Shown one piece after another: positions 25,451-33,525 of a stretch of 64,000 nt of DNA. Source of the stretch: Streptomyces sp. T12 (lineage in GTDB: Bacteria; Actinomycetota; Actinomycetes; Streptomycetales; Streptomycetaceae); contig NZ_CP117867.1 in NCBI RefSeq assembly GCF_028736035.1, positions 39,847 through 103,846 of the forward strand. Direction: 5' to 3'. How positions within the stretch are numbered: position 1 is the first letter of the stretch; every line of letters begins with the position of its first letter. The position numbers and the translations under genes were made by a program. The notes beneath the pieces were generated by a model that was not told where the DNA came from, ran no database searches, and saw nothing but the letters and a program-made list of their open reading frames with translations.

Positions 25451-26454
25451 GCCAGCACTCCGTCCGTGCGGCGGTGTTCTCCGCCGGGTCCTGGGGCACC
25501 GCCGCAGCGGCGGTCCTCGCCGATGCCGGCACCAGCGTCGTTCTGCACGCCCGCCGCAGCGAGATCGCCGACTCGATCACCAACGACCGCCGCAACCCGG
25601 GCTACTTCCCGGACATCGAGCTGCCCGCCTCGCTGACCGCAACGACCGATCCGGCGGCCGCGCTGGCCGGTGCGGACTACCTCGTGCTGTCCGTCCCCGC
25701 GCAGTCCCTGCGCCAGTGCCTGGCGGAGTGGACGCCGTACATCGAGCCCACGACGGTCATCGTCTCGCTCATGAAGGGCATCGAGACGCACAGCCACCTG
25801 CGGGCCAGTGAGATCATCCGCGAGGTGACCGGGGTGCCCGCCGAGCGGGTCGCGGTGCTCTCCGGGCCGAACCTGGCGCGGGAGATCATGGCCCGGCAGC
25901 CCGCGGCCGCCACCATCGCCTGCACGGACGAGGCCACCGCCCGCCGGTTCCAGGCCGCCTGCCACACTCCGTACTTCCGGCCCTACACCTCCGCCGACGT
26001 GATCGGCTGCGAACTCGGCGGTGCGTTGAAGAACGTCATCGCGCTCGCCGTCGGCATCGCCACAGGCATGGGCCTGGGCCACAACGCCACATCCTTGATC
26101 ATGACCCGGGGTCTGGCGGAGTGCATCCGGCTGGCCACCGCGATGGGCGCCCAGCCGGCCACCCTCTCGGGTCTGTCCGGCATGGGCGACCTGGTGGCCA
26201 CCTGTTCCTCCCCGCTTTCCCGCAATCGCACCTTCGGCCACAGCTTGGGGCGCGGCCTGAGCGTCGACGAGGCCGCCGCTGAAACCCGGCAGACGACCGA
26301 AGGCGTCAAGTCGGCGGAGGCGGTCCTGGCGTTGGCTCGTGCTCACGGCGTCGACATGCCGATCACGGCCGTGGTCACCGCCCTGCTGCACGGCAAGGTC
26401 ACCCTCGACGAGGCCGCTGCCGACCTGATGCAGCGGCCCCCCAAGCCCGAGTAG
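25447..26454 (+). CDS. Glycerol-3-phosphate dehydrogenase (GpsA)-like enzyme in the RiPP operon
   Basis: A 335-aa NAD(P)-dependent dehydrogenase of the GpsA family. Rossmann loop SAGSWGTAAA replaces the usual G-x-G-x-W-G. The substrate segment LMKGIE, SGPNLARE, the catalytic-Lys strand CELGGALKNVIALAVGI and LSGLSGMGDLVATC are all present, so the active site looks intact. Normal GpsA makes sn-glycerol-3-phosphate for lipids; here the gene is coupled (GTGA) to a RiPP methyltransferase, so it may instead act on a tailoring substrate or supply a glycerol-phosphate group. That role is inference. Confidence 0.82.
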   Translation: MSQHSVRAAVFSAGSWGTAAAAVLADAGTSVVLHARRSEIADSITNDRRNPGYFPDIELPASLTATTDPAAALAGADYLVLSVPAQSLRQCLAEWTPYIEPTTVIVSLMKGIETHSHLRASEIIREVTGVPAERVAVLSGPNLAREIMARQPAAATIACTDEATARRFQAACHTPYFRPYTSADVIGCELGGALKNVIALAVGIATGMGLGHNATSLIMTRGLAECIRLATAMGAQPATLSGLSGMGDLVATCSSPLSRNRTFGHSLGRGLSVDEAAAETRQTTEGVKSAEAVLALARAHGVDMPITAVVTALLHGKVTLDEAAADLMQRPPKPE

Positions 26455-26502
26455 CGGCCTTCACCACCACGTTCACCCTCCCGCTCCCGGAGGTCCACTG
26501 CC

Positions 26503-26856
26503 ATGCCCTCAGCCTTACTGTCCGCTGCCCAACTCGCCGTCACCGTGGCCCTGGTGGCGTGGATGATCACCGGGTTCACCCGCAGGCCCGGCCGCTGGTT
26601 CCGCTATCCCCTGTTCTCCCGGGCCACCTTCGTGATCATCGACCTCACCGGCACGAAGGACGGCCAGAGCGAGCCGGTCAACCCGTACGCGTTCCTGTCG
26701 CCGGGCACGTTCCTCCTTCCCCCGCCGCAGCTCCAGACGGTCATCGACCACCTGATCCGCACCGGCCGCTACGACCGGATCGACGGGCAAGGCCGGTGCC
26801 TGTCCGTCAAGGGCGAGCAGCCGATCGAGGTGAGGGACAGCCATGTGGTTCTTTGA
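26503..26856 (+). CDS. Small membrane-anchored protein of the RiPP operon
   Basis: A 117-aa product with an N-terminal membrane segment (AAQLAVTVALVAWMITGF), a basic stretch, then a soluble part with FVIIDLTGTKDG and FLLPPPQLQTVIDHLIRTGRY. No family recognised. ATG after CCCGGAGG. Its end overlaps the HTTM-like gene by 14 nt, so the two are read together and may form a complex. Confidence 0.68.
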   Translation: MPSALLSAAQLAVTVALVAWMITGFTRRPGRWFRYPLFSRATFVIIDLTGTKDGQSEPVNPYAFLSPGTFLLPPPQLQTVIDHLIRTGRYDRIDGQGRCLSVKGEQPIEVRDSHVVL

Positions 26857-27697
26857 CGCCCTGATCTCCGGCTTCCACAGCCCCACCGACCCCGGACGCC
26901 TCCAGTTGTTCCGCATCGTCTACGGCACCGTCCTCGCCGCGCGGTTCGCCCTCGCCCTCGGCCAGGGCGGCTGGAGCCGGTTCGCGCCCGGATCGATCAG
27001 CCTCCGCCTCGCAGAACAGCGCTTCGGCCTCCGGCGCGGCCGCCTGCTCGCCGGCGTCTACCGGCCCGCCCTGATCGTCCGCACGGCCGCCGCCGTCGCC
27101 CTGGCCGCCGGCCTCGTACCCCGGCTGGCGCTCCTGCTGGTCCTAGCCGGGGCCGCCATGGAACAGCTCTACCTCAAGAGCCCGAGCGCCGTACGGTTCA
27201 CGCTCCTGACCGGAGCCTGCCTTCTCGTCGCCGGAGACCTCGGCCACGGCCTCCACCTCGAGCACCACCCCAGCACCGCCAACACCTGGGCCCAGGTCCT
27301 CATAGTGCTCGTCACGACGGACCTCTACTGGAACAGCGCCCTGCAGAAGTACCGGTCCCGCCAATTCCGTACCGGCCTCTTCCTCGCCCAGTGGATGCAC
27401 GCCTACACCCAGCTCAAGGACCGGGTCCCCTACCGCCGCCAGCACGCCATCCCCGGCTTCGTCCACCGGCACACGGGCAACCTCACCGCCCGTGACATCC
27501 GCCTGTGGCGGCTCGTTGCCGTCACCATCATCGTCGCCGAGGTCGCCCTGCCCGTCGCGCTGCTGATCCCGCAGACCACGCCGTACGCCGCAGCCGCTGG
27601 CATAGGGATGCACGCGGCGTTCACCTGCCTCAAACCGCGCCAGCTCCTGACGTTCTCCGGCCTCACGGTCGGCTCCTACTTTGCTTTCGCTGCCTGA
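26843..27697 (+). CDS. HTTM-like multi-span membrane protein
   Basis: A 284-aa membrane protein with about five or six hydrophobic segments. RLQLFRIVYGTVLAARF at the N terminus, RPALIVRTAAAVALAAGL and LVTTDLYWNSALQKYRSR are typical of HTTM/vitamin K-dependent carboxylase-like membrane proteins. These often pair with a small partner gene, as here. In the RiPP operon it could take part in export, immunity or membrane-linked redox chemistry; none of these is shown. A hairpin follows. Confidence 0.7.
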   Translation: MWFFDALISGFHSPTDPGRLQLFRIVYGTVLAARFALALGQGGWSRFAPGSISLRLAEQRFGLRRGRLLAGVYRPALIVRTAAAVALAAGLVPRLALLLVLAGAAMEQLYLKSPSAVRFTLLTGACLLVAGDLGHGLHLEHHPSTANTWAQVLIVLVTTDLYWNSALQKYRSRQFRTGLFLAQWMHAYTQLKDRVPYRRQHAIPGFVHRHTGNLTARDIRLWRLVAVTIIVAEVALPVALLIPQTTPYAAAAGIGMHAAFTCLKPRQLLTFSGLTVGSYFAFAA

Positions 27698-27751
27698 GCG
27701 ACCAAGCCCAGCTCCATCGACTTCGCCGCGGCCGCCCTGCGGCCTCGGCGG

Positions 27752-27783
27752 CCTGATGCCCCGCTGTCCATGCGGGCGTCAGG
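27752..27783 (+). terminator. Hairpin after the RiPP operon
   Basis: Imperfect stem CCTGATGCCCCGC / GCGGGCGTCAGG (one mismatch, one bulge) with a 7-nt loop, 55 nt after the HTTM-like stop. Confidence 0.55.
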
Positions 27784-27852
27784 CAGGCGATCGTCCAGGG
27801 ACGGAGTAGGGTCAACTCCGAGGCGTACGAGGCAAGGAGGAGGGGACTCCCG

Positions 27853-28278
27853 GTGGGTCAGGTGTGGATCGCAACGCACAACGCGGACTCGTGGCAGGCG
27901 GCTGGCGCGAAGCGGTACCCCGTCTGGTTCGCACTGGTCAACGCGGAGGACATCCGCACCGTGTACGTCAATACACGTGAAGGAGCCGGAACGTCGGTCG
28001 TCGCCCTCGTCAAAGGCTCCGGCCTCGATGGCAGCGGAGACTCCACCGTCCTGGCCTCCCGCTCCGAGCCAGCCGGCGCGCAGGACCTGCCCGCGCTGCC
28101 CCCACTGTTCCACCTCGACCTGATCGAGACCCTGCACCAGGCCCGACAGCTTGACGAGGCCACGCCGGTCTACGTCCGGGCCGAATGCGAGAAGGGTTCC
28201 TGGCGGTGGCGGGTGTACACCTACGAGCAGCTGCGTGAGCGGATCGAGATGGAGAACCTGGCCGCGGAAGCGCTGTGA
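27853..28278 (+). CDS. Hypothetical protein, 141 aa
   Basis: GTG after GGAGGAGGGGA. A soluble alpha/beta product (GQVWIATHNADSWQAAGA, PVWFALVNAEDIRTVYVN, SWRWRVYTYEQLRERI). The C-terminal half suggests a small binding or immunity-type protein, but I recognise no family. It follows the RiPP operon hairpin with its own ribosome site, so membership in that cluster is open. Confidence 0.55.
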   Translation: MGQVWIATHNADSWQAAGAKRYPVWFALVNAEDIRTVYVNTREGAGTSVVALVKGSGLDGSGDSTVLASRSEPAGAQDLPALPPLFHLDLIETLHQARQLDEATPVYVRAECEKGSWRWRVYTYEQLRERIEMENLAAEAL

Positions 28279-28383
28279 CCTGGTGCCGGAAGTAATCTCG
28301 GGCCAGATGCTCGGGGCTGCACGCGCGCCGGAAGCGGGCGGGCCTGCTCAAGAACCCGCCCCGCAGAGGAAACCGATGCCGAA

Positions 28384-28580
28384 GATTGACCACGGTGAAC
28401 TGGCGGGACGCGAAGATGTCGAGCGGCATCATCGGGTCGGGGCGCCGCTTCTCTACGACGATGAAGGCGACCCCAGCCGCCACACCTGCCACCGCCGTGA
28501 CCGCCACGATCAGCGAGTCCTCCCCGGCCTCGATCAGTGCATACGTCACCAGGGCGAGGGACAGGGCACCGAGCGCGGCG
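28384..28580 (-). pseudogene. Fragment of an MFS (DHA2/EmrB-type) transporter gene
   Basis: On the minus strand one frame reads GAALGALSLALVTYALIEAG, a membrane helix, then VEKRRPDPMMPLDIFASRQF and TVVNL. This is the well-known DHA2-family segment around transmembrane helices 8-9. Before it the frame meets the stop region of the neighbouring gene, and after VVNL the sequence loses all similarity, so both ends are missing. A leftover of a larger drug-exporter gene. Confidence 0.7.
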
Positions 28581-28586
28581 CCCAGT

Positions 28587-29471
28587 TCACAGCCGCGGCT
28601 CCTTCGCGACCGCAGGCTCGGCGGCAGACAGGGCGAGGCGGCGACGGGTCTCGAGCTGAGCCACGGCCTGCTGAGGGATGGTCAGGAAGACGCCGTCCAG
28701 CAGCGCACGGGCTTTGGTGTACGCAGCCCGGCGCTCGTGCTCCCGACGGTCGCCAACGTCGCCGCCTTCATCGAGGGCCAGCTTCAGAAGTCCGCGGGCC
28801 TTGGCGACCGTGGCGCGCTGCTCATGGGGAAGGTGCCGTGTGCCAGTCATCCGAGCGTGTTCGTCGGCAGTCCGCCATGCAGTCTTCAGCGCGCTCACCG
28901 CTTCGCGGTAGGCGGCGAGGTCGCCACTGCGGCGGGCATCGTCCGCACCGTCAAGGGCGTGCAGCAACGCCTCGGTCTGCGGGACGGTGACATCGTTGAG
29001 CGCAGGGCGGTCCAGCCACTCCAGGACATCGGCCAGGTAGTCGCCGTACGCCGTGACGACGGCATCGTGCTCGGCCTCGATCACCCGCCAGCGGGCGACG
29101 TGCGCGGCCTTACGGCGCTGGCGCCGGTGCAGGTACACGGCCGTCGGCGCCACGACCGACACGACGGCGAGTAGGCCAAGTCCCCACCACAAGAAGCCAT
29201 CCGGCAGATCGAAGCCCGCCTCCGGTGTGCTGCTGTCGGTGGGCGAGGCAGAAGAGGCGGGGGCTTCGCCGAGCTCGTCCAAGACGGTATCCGAGAGGGC
29301 CTCGTAGAGATCAGGAAGGACGCTCTGGTACGTGAAGCCGCCGAAGATGAGGATTCCGGCGCCGAGCAGGTAGCGCGGCTCTCTCCGAACGGCCCATGCG
29401 ACCAAGAAGGACACGCCGGAGAGGAGCAGGAGACCGCCGATCAGATGGCTCAACCCGTCGAACATCAGCAT
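28587..29471 (-). CDS. Hypothetical membrane protein with coiled C-terminal region
   Basis: A 294-aa product with membrane segments near residues 5-28 and 33-50, an acidic Ser/Pro/Glu loop, a third span (WWGLGLLAVVSVVAPTAVYL, about 95-115), a basic HRRQRRKAAH stop-transfer and a 170-residue helical, probably coiled cytoplasmic part. The shape recalls phage- or plasmid-related membrane sensors, but no family is recognised. Its 3' end abuts the MFS remnant. Confidence 0.62.
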   Translation of the reverse strand: MLMFDGLSHLIGGLLLLSGVSFLVAWAVRREPRYLLGAGILIFGGFTYQSVLPDLYEALSDTVLDELGEAPASSASPTDSSTPEAGFDLPDGFLWWGLGLLAVVSVVAPTAVYLHRRQRRKAAHVARWRVIEAEHDAVVTAYGDYLADVLEWLDRPALNDVTVPQTEALLHALDGADDARRSGDLAAYREAVSALKTAWRTADEHARMTGTRHLPHEQRATVAKARGLLKLALDEGGDVGDRREHERRAAYTKARALLDGVFLTIPQQAVAQLETRRRLALSAAEPAVAKEPRL

Positions 29472-29598
29472 CGTCCACGGCTGCGGTGCGCGGGTGGCGT
29501 CGTCATCGATGTGACCCCCTTGGTCTCGGCGAGCTCATTCTGCCGCTGCGGTACGACATCAGGCGTCGTTGGCCGTTCTCGTCCCAACTGCGGCGGCT

Positions 29599-30090
29599 CT
29601 ACGGCGTGCGATCCTCGGCCGCCGACGTGGGAGGTTCCTTGAAGTCGGTGCGGGCCGGAGGCTCGGCCAAGACACGGTCCTTGGCCGGGTCCCAGGCGGT
29701 GCAGTGCGTGGTGATCCGGCTGTCCTCGTCGTAACGGACGGTGATCTGCCACGTCGGCCACGAGGGGCGCGGCCCGCGGTCGATGGCGAGGACCTCGTAC
29801 GCCGATCCCTGGTAGCCGTGGTCGTATCGGCCTCCCACCTTCCGGGGGCCGATCTGCCGGTTCAGCCAATTCTCCTCGGCCAGTTCCGGGTTGTCGTCGG
29901 AGCTGACGGTTCCCCCGCACTGGGTACAGGCGTCTCCCGCCGTGGCGGTGCCGCAGTGAGCACACTCCCACGCAGGGCGCTCGCATCCGTGACAGGAGTC
30001 GTAGTCGCTGGGGTTCTCGGCGCCGCAGGCACACAGCCATAACGCCCCGAAGTGACGGGCGCTGGCGAGGCCGTTCTCAAGCTGGGTCAC
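29599..30090 (-). CDS. Zinc-ribbon protein
   Basis: A 163-aa product with two zinc-ribbon units near the N terminus: CACGAENPSDYDSCHGC and CAHCGTATAGDACTQC. A small domain follows (YEVLAIDRGPRPSWPTWQIT, RITTHCTAWDPA). GTG at 30090 is chosen for the AAGGAGAA site and because it places the first Cys pair near the start. Divergent from the 87-aa gene before tap. Confidence 0.65.
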   Translation of the reverse strand: MTQLENGLASARHFGALWLCACGAENPSDYDSCHGCERPAWECAHCGTATAGDACTQCGGTVSSDDNPELAEENWLNRQIGPRKVGGRYDHGYQGSAYEVLAIDRGPRPSWPTWQITVRYDEDSRITTHCTAWDPAKDRVLAEPPARTDFKEPPTSAAEDRTP

Positions 30091-30150
30091 TGGTGTCGTT
30101 CTCCTTGGGTGTGGTGGCACCGGCGGTGGCCCGGGCCCCAGCACAGTATG

Positions 30151-30214
30151 TCTTGACGGTCAAGAAAAGCAAGACCATCAATGAATTGACTACCGTCTGG
30201 GAATCCGCGACGAT
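30151..30214 (+). promoter_or_regulatory. Palindrome and promoter before the tap operon
   Basis: Perfect palindrome TCTTGAC-G-GTCAAGA at 30151-30165. It is followed by a -35 TTGACT (30186-30191), a 17-nt spacer and a -10-like GACGAT (30209-30214), only 6 nt before the ATG at 30221. The mRNA would be nearly leaderless. The stretch is also the most AT-rich part of this area. Confidence 0.55.
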
Positions 30215-30220
30215 CAGGGT

Positions 30221-30484
30221 ATGGCGAACACCGAGGACGAGCGCGAACTTGCCGACGCTTTGCAGGGACTGCGCGACGCAGAAGAACGGCTCGCCCAGGC
30301 CCTGCGCACCTACCTCGCCCCCGACCCGCTGACCGGCCGCCCTCCCCACGGACGGATCGGTCGCGCCATGACACTCACCGGCTGGGGCGAGCAGCGGGTG
30401 AAAGAGACCGTCAACCCCGGCCTGGCCGAGCGCCGCCGCGCTCAGCGGGCCGCGGCCAAGCAGAACGGCAGGGAGAGGACATGA
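30221..30484 (+). CDS. Small charged helical protein before tap
   Basis: An 87-aa product with a helical N-terminal half (ELADALQGLRDAEERLAQAL) and a basic C terminus (AERRRAQRAAAKQNGRERT). The middle GRAMTLTGWGEQRVKETV could be a helix-turn-helix. Its stop overlaps the tap-like start (ATGA), so it belongs to the telomere operon and is probably a DNA-binding accessory protein. Confidence 0.62.
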   Translation: MANTEDERELADALQGLRDAEERLAQALRTYLAPDPLTGRPPHGRIGRAMTLTGWGEQRVKETVNPGLAERRRAQRAAAKQNGRERT

Positions 30485-32040
30485 GCGAGTTCGCGGCGAT
30501 CGACGCGCTGCTCGAAGCCGTGCCGGAGCCGACGGCGCTGCCGCCAGCGGAGCGGCGCCGGCAACTGCGCGAGGAACTCGGTCTGCCGCGCGCGCAGGTG
30601 GCTCGCGCCCTGGGAGTGAGCCCGTCCACTCTTGGTGGCTGGGAGGCGGGCAGCCGCGATCCCAGCGGTGAACTCCGCGCGAAGTACGCCTACTTCCTTG
30701 AGCAGGCTGAGGCGAAGGCGAAGGTCCGCGCTCGCGCTCCCGAGCCCCAGGACACGGGTGCCGATGCACCTCCCGTTGTCGCATCCGACGACCTTGGTGC
30801 CGAAGGCGCCGACGAGGACCAGGAGCTCGCCGTGGCGCAGCCGTGCTGCCTGTGCGGGCAGCCTGCTCGCCACCAGGTGGCTGGCTACCCGCAGCACTTG
30901 GACCCTGCCGAGTGCGCCGCGGCCGTTGCGCGGAGCTCCTCCACCCATGCCGAGGCCCCCGTGGCGTCGCCGTCATCCCCGACGCCGGTCACGTCGCGTC
31001 CTGCCCGTCGTACCACGCAGCGCCCGACACGCGCGCCCGGTCAGAAGGTCGTCCCGGTGGGCAGGCGTGCCAAGGCTGCCTCTGAGATGCCGGACCTGAT
31101 CGGCGACGCGGTGGCGGCCGCGCTCGCGAAACACGAAGGTGACGTCGAGGCTGCGACCGCAGCCTTGATCAAGCGAGCGATCCCGGATGCGATGGCGCTG
31201 CTGGACGAGACCCGCAAGGGTGGCCGCTACGACGTCGTGGCCCACCCTGGGATGCCCGACATCCTGCGCAAGCAGAGCGCCCGCGGTCCCGACTCGGTGT
31301 GGGAGGCCCGCCCCAAGTGGACCCGCCCGGAACTTCCTCCCGGCACGCACGAGGTAACCGCACTCGACATCAACGGCGCCTATCTCAGCGCGCTCAAGAC
31401 GTGGCTGCCGCTTGGCCATCTGGAGCACTCCACTGGCAATCATCACGACCGCCGTCGCGCTGGCGTCCACCTGATCACCCCGCCGGACTGGGAGCACGAC
31501 GCGGTGCTGCCCAACCCGATCGGCAGCCGCGACGAGCCTGGCCCGCTGTGGGTCACCGAGCCCACTCTCCGGCTGCTGCTGCGTGTGTCCGGTCCGAAGT
31601 ACGGCCTGTGCGACCCGCCGGAGATCCATGAGTCGTGGACCTCGGGGGCCACGGAGAGCCTCCTGGAGAAGTTCCGCATCGTGCTGAAGGACGCTCGGGA
31701 CAAGGCGATCGCGGAGGGGGACGGGGTGACGGAGGAGTACGTCAAGGCGATGTACTCGAAGTTCGTCTCGACTCTGGGGGAGTCGAACTTCAACCGGGAG
31801 ATCTACCGGCAGGACTGGATGCACCTCATTCGCTCGCAGGCTTTTTCCAATCTGTGGTGGAAGGCTCACCGGGCGTACGACGAGGGCCTGATGGTCGTGC
31901 GCGCGATGGGCACCGACGAGCTTCACGTGATCGGGGACTGGAAGAGCGTCTTCCCCGAGGGGCGTGGAGTCACCGAGGTGAAGCCCAAGGACGTGTACCA
32001 GATCGGCGAAGAGCCTGATCCGGCCGAGGGCATGGAGTGA
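30481..32040 (+). CDS. tap: Telomere-associated protein Tap-like, HTH protein
   Basis: A 519-aa protein. N-terminal XRE-type HTH (RREELG-type start, then LPRAQVARALGVSPSTLGGW); a Cys/His patch (CCLCGQPARH); a Pro/Ala/Ser linker; and a C-terminal domain opening with HEVTALDINGAYLSALKTWL. This layout matches Streptomyces Tap, where a corresponding IDVNTAFLAA segment opens the C-terminal domain. Tap binds the 3' overhang of linear replicon ends and recruits the terminal protein Tpg. It is shorter than the chromosomal Tap (about 740 aa). The tpg-like gene is next. The D-x-N-x-x-Y motif recalls motif A of protein-primed B-family polymerases, which I note without claiming activity. Confidence 0.75.
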   Translation: MSEFAAIDALLEAVPEPTALPPAERRRQLREELGLPRAQVARALGVSPSTLGGWEAGSRDPSGELRAKYAYFLEQAEAKAKVRARAPEPQDTGADAPPVVASDDLGAEGADEDQELAVAQPCCLCGQPARHQVAGYPQHLDPAECAAAVARSSSTHAEAPVASPSSPTPVTSRPARRTTQRPTRAPGQKVVPVGRRAKAASEMPDLIGDAVAAALAKHEGDVEAATAALIKRAIPDAMALLDETRKGGRYDVVAHPGMPDILRKQSARGPDSVWEARPKWTRPELPPGTHEVTALDINGAYLSALKTWLPLGHLEHSTGNHHDRRRAGVHLITPPDWEHDAVLPNPIGSRDEPGPLWVTEPTLRLLLRVSGPKYGLCDPPEIHESWTSGATESLLEKFRIVLKDARDKAIAEGDGVTEEYVKAMYSKFVSTLGESNFNREIYRQDWMHLIRSQAFSNLWWKAHRAYDEGLMVVRAMGTDELHVIGDWKSVFPEGRGVTEVKPKDVYQIGEEPDPAEGME

Positions 32041-32237
32041 TCCTCATGTGTCCCAGGATGGAGGTCGACAGCGAACCGGCGAGCGGGAGAGGCGAGCATA
32101 TGCTCCTCGACCTGTTCCTGAATCTCGGCAACGTCCACCACGGGCCAGACGTCTCAAACTCGCAATAAACAGGGCGTAATTGATATATTCTGGCCCATAT
32201 TGAGCCGTAGATGGCATGCCTAGGAGGGCAAAACCGA

Positions 32238-32810
32238 ATGCCGGAAAGGAACCTTGAGTTCGGGAAGTATGGTGCCAGCGGCATCAAGGGCCACCTCGCC
32301 GTCGCCCGACAGCTTGACCGCCTCGCCGGCTACATCGCTACCCCCATCACGGCCCGGCGTGGCCTGCTGGCCCGCCTGCACTACCTCACCCGCACCAAGC
32401 ACGCACGTCAGGCCACCCGCGACGCTGGCCTGACCGTCACCGACCGCACGCTGAAGGCATGGCTGGACGGCAAGCAGAACCCCTCCAAGAAGAACTTGGA
32501 GAACATCGAGAAGGCCTACCGGACGGTCCGCCGCCACAATGTGTCCCGCTACCTCCTCAACCGCCTCAACAGAGAAGGACGCGGCACACGGGTTGAGATT
32601 CACCCCTTGAACCAGTCCCAAGTGCCCCGCCCTCGCCAGCGCGTTGTCGACTACCGCCGATTCAACGTCCGCCACTGGGACGACGTCGTCCAGGCCTGGG
32701 CCGATGACGACGACCAGGCGTTGGATGATGCGTGGGTGGAACAGATCGTCGATCTCGGCAGCCAGTGGGGCCAGTACGAGTACGTGACCAACGTGGGGTT
32801 CGCCGCGTGA
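32238..32810 (+). CDS. tpg: Telomere terminal protein Tpg-like
   Basis: A 190-aa product, close to the usual 184-185 aa of Tpg. After a short lead it has a basic helical region (ARLHYLTRTKHARQATRDAG) and a HTH-like unit (TDRTLKAWLDGKQNPSKKN) comparable to the SQRTVQRYVKGDRKNP region of Tpg. The rest is a C-terminal alpha/beta part. Tpg is the protein covalently linked to 5' telomere ends that primes end patching. ATG 32238 is preferred over 32211 because AGGAGG precedes it by 10 nt. A 197-nt AT-rich gap separates it from tap; in classical loci the two overlap. Confidence 0.7.
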   Translation: MPERNLEFGKYGASGIKGHLAVARQLDRLAGYIATPITARRGLLARLHYLTRTKHARQATRDAGLTVTDRTLKAWLDGKQNPSKKNLENIEKAYRTVRRHNVSRYLLNRLNREGRGTRVEIHPLNQSQVPRPRQRVVDYRRFNVRHWDDVVQAWADDDDQALDDAWVEQIVDLGSQWGQYEYVTNVGFAA

Positions 32811-32827
32811 AGACTGGCTGCCAGTCT
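32811..32827 (+). terminator. Hairpin directly after tpg
   Basis: AGACTGG-CTG-CCAGTCT, a perfect 7-bp stem with a 3-nt loop starting at the first base after the tpg-like stop. Confidence 0.5.
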
Positions 32828-32946
32828 GGTCAGCGTGTTCTATATGGTCTGGCGCGATCACGCTAAATCCGCCCCGTGCGGGCATCTGAGGCCCGTACTG
32901 CCGCAACAGGCTCTTCAGCCGCCGAACCTCCTGCCACGATGGCACC

Positions 32947-33156
32947 ATGACCGTGAATCCGGCGACGCGATATCCAACATCGACTGTTGTCCTGCCCGAC
33001 GGCCATCTCTACCTGATCGCCGACCTTGCACCCAGGACGGATACTTCTCGATCTCGCGCGATCCTGATGAAGCCGAGCCTGCCGCTCTACGCCACCCCCG
33101 ATGAGGGTGAGGACGGCTCGCCGGGCGAGGGCCCTGGGCCGGGTCTCACGAGGTGA
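32947..33156 (+). CDS. Uncertain small ORF (69 aa)
   Basis: ATG 32947 opens a 69-aa frame whose first half (TSTVVLPDGHLYLIADLAP) looks like real beta-sheet protein and whose second half is Gly/Pro/Glu-rich. No clear ribosome site. It lies in the roughly 480-nt gap between the tpg hairpin and the antitoxin gene, which otherwise shows nothing supported. It may be the end of a larger lost gene. Confidence 0.3.
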   Translation: MTVNPATRYPTSTVVLPDGHLYLIADLAPRTDTSRSRAILMKPSLPLYATPDEGEDGSPGEGPGPGLTR

Positions 33157-33309
33157 GCTTGCTCCTTCTCTTACCTCGAACAATGTCCCGAACGCGATCA
33201 CTCGTACGAGGATTCTGGGGACGTGAACACGGCCTCCGTCTGAGCCTGCGCGCCGAGCCGGGTGGGCAACCCCTCCCCACTGGGGACGCTGCCCGGCTAC
33301 CGTGGGGGC

Positions 33310-33522
33310 ATGAAGGAGATCCGCATCGAGGTCGACGACGAGACATACGAACAACTGCAGCGTCTTGCCGCCGGCGCCGAGCCGGGACAGTACGCCAAGC
33401 AGCTGCTGACCGCTGACCTCGCGCGGGCACAGTTCCTCGATGCGGCGCGCTCCTTCGCCGGCGAGCACGGGCCGGCCTTCGCCGAGCACTTCGGCGCGGG
33501 ACCGAGCAGCCACGCCGCCTGA
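33310..33522 (+). CDS. Ribbon-helix-helix antitoxin-like protein
   Basis: A 70-aa product: KEIRIEVDDETYEQLQRLA is the beta strand and first helix of an RHH-like antitoxin, then GQYAKQLLTADLARAQFLDA and an Ala/His-rich toxin-binding tail. ATG 33310 is chosen over the upstream frame because it begins the strand; CGTGGGGGC precedes it. Three nt separate it from the Doc-like gene, the usual toxin-antitoxin layout. Confidence 0.72.
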   Translation: MKEIRIEVDDETYEQLQRLAAGAEPGQYAKQLLTADLARAQFLDAARSFAGEHGPAFAEHFGAGPSSHAA

Positions 33523-33525
33523 CCC

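Noticed and set aside
32161..32210. Replication origin in the AT-rich gap between tap and tpg
   Set aside because: The stretch is AT-rich but short, with no iterons or DnaA-box cluster; a promoter for tpg is enough to explain it.
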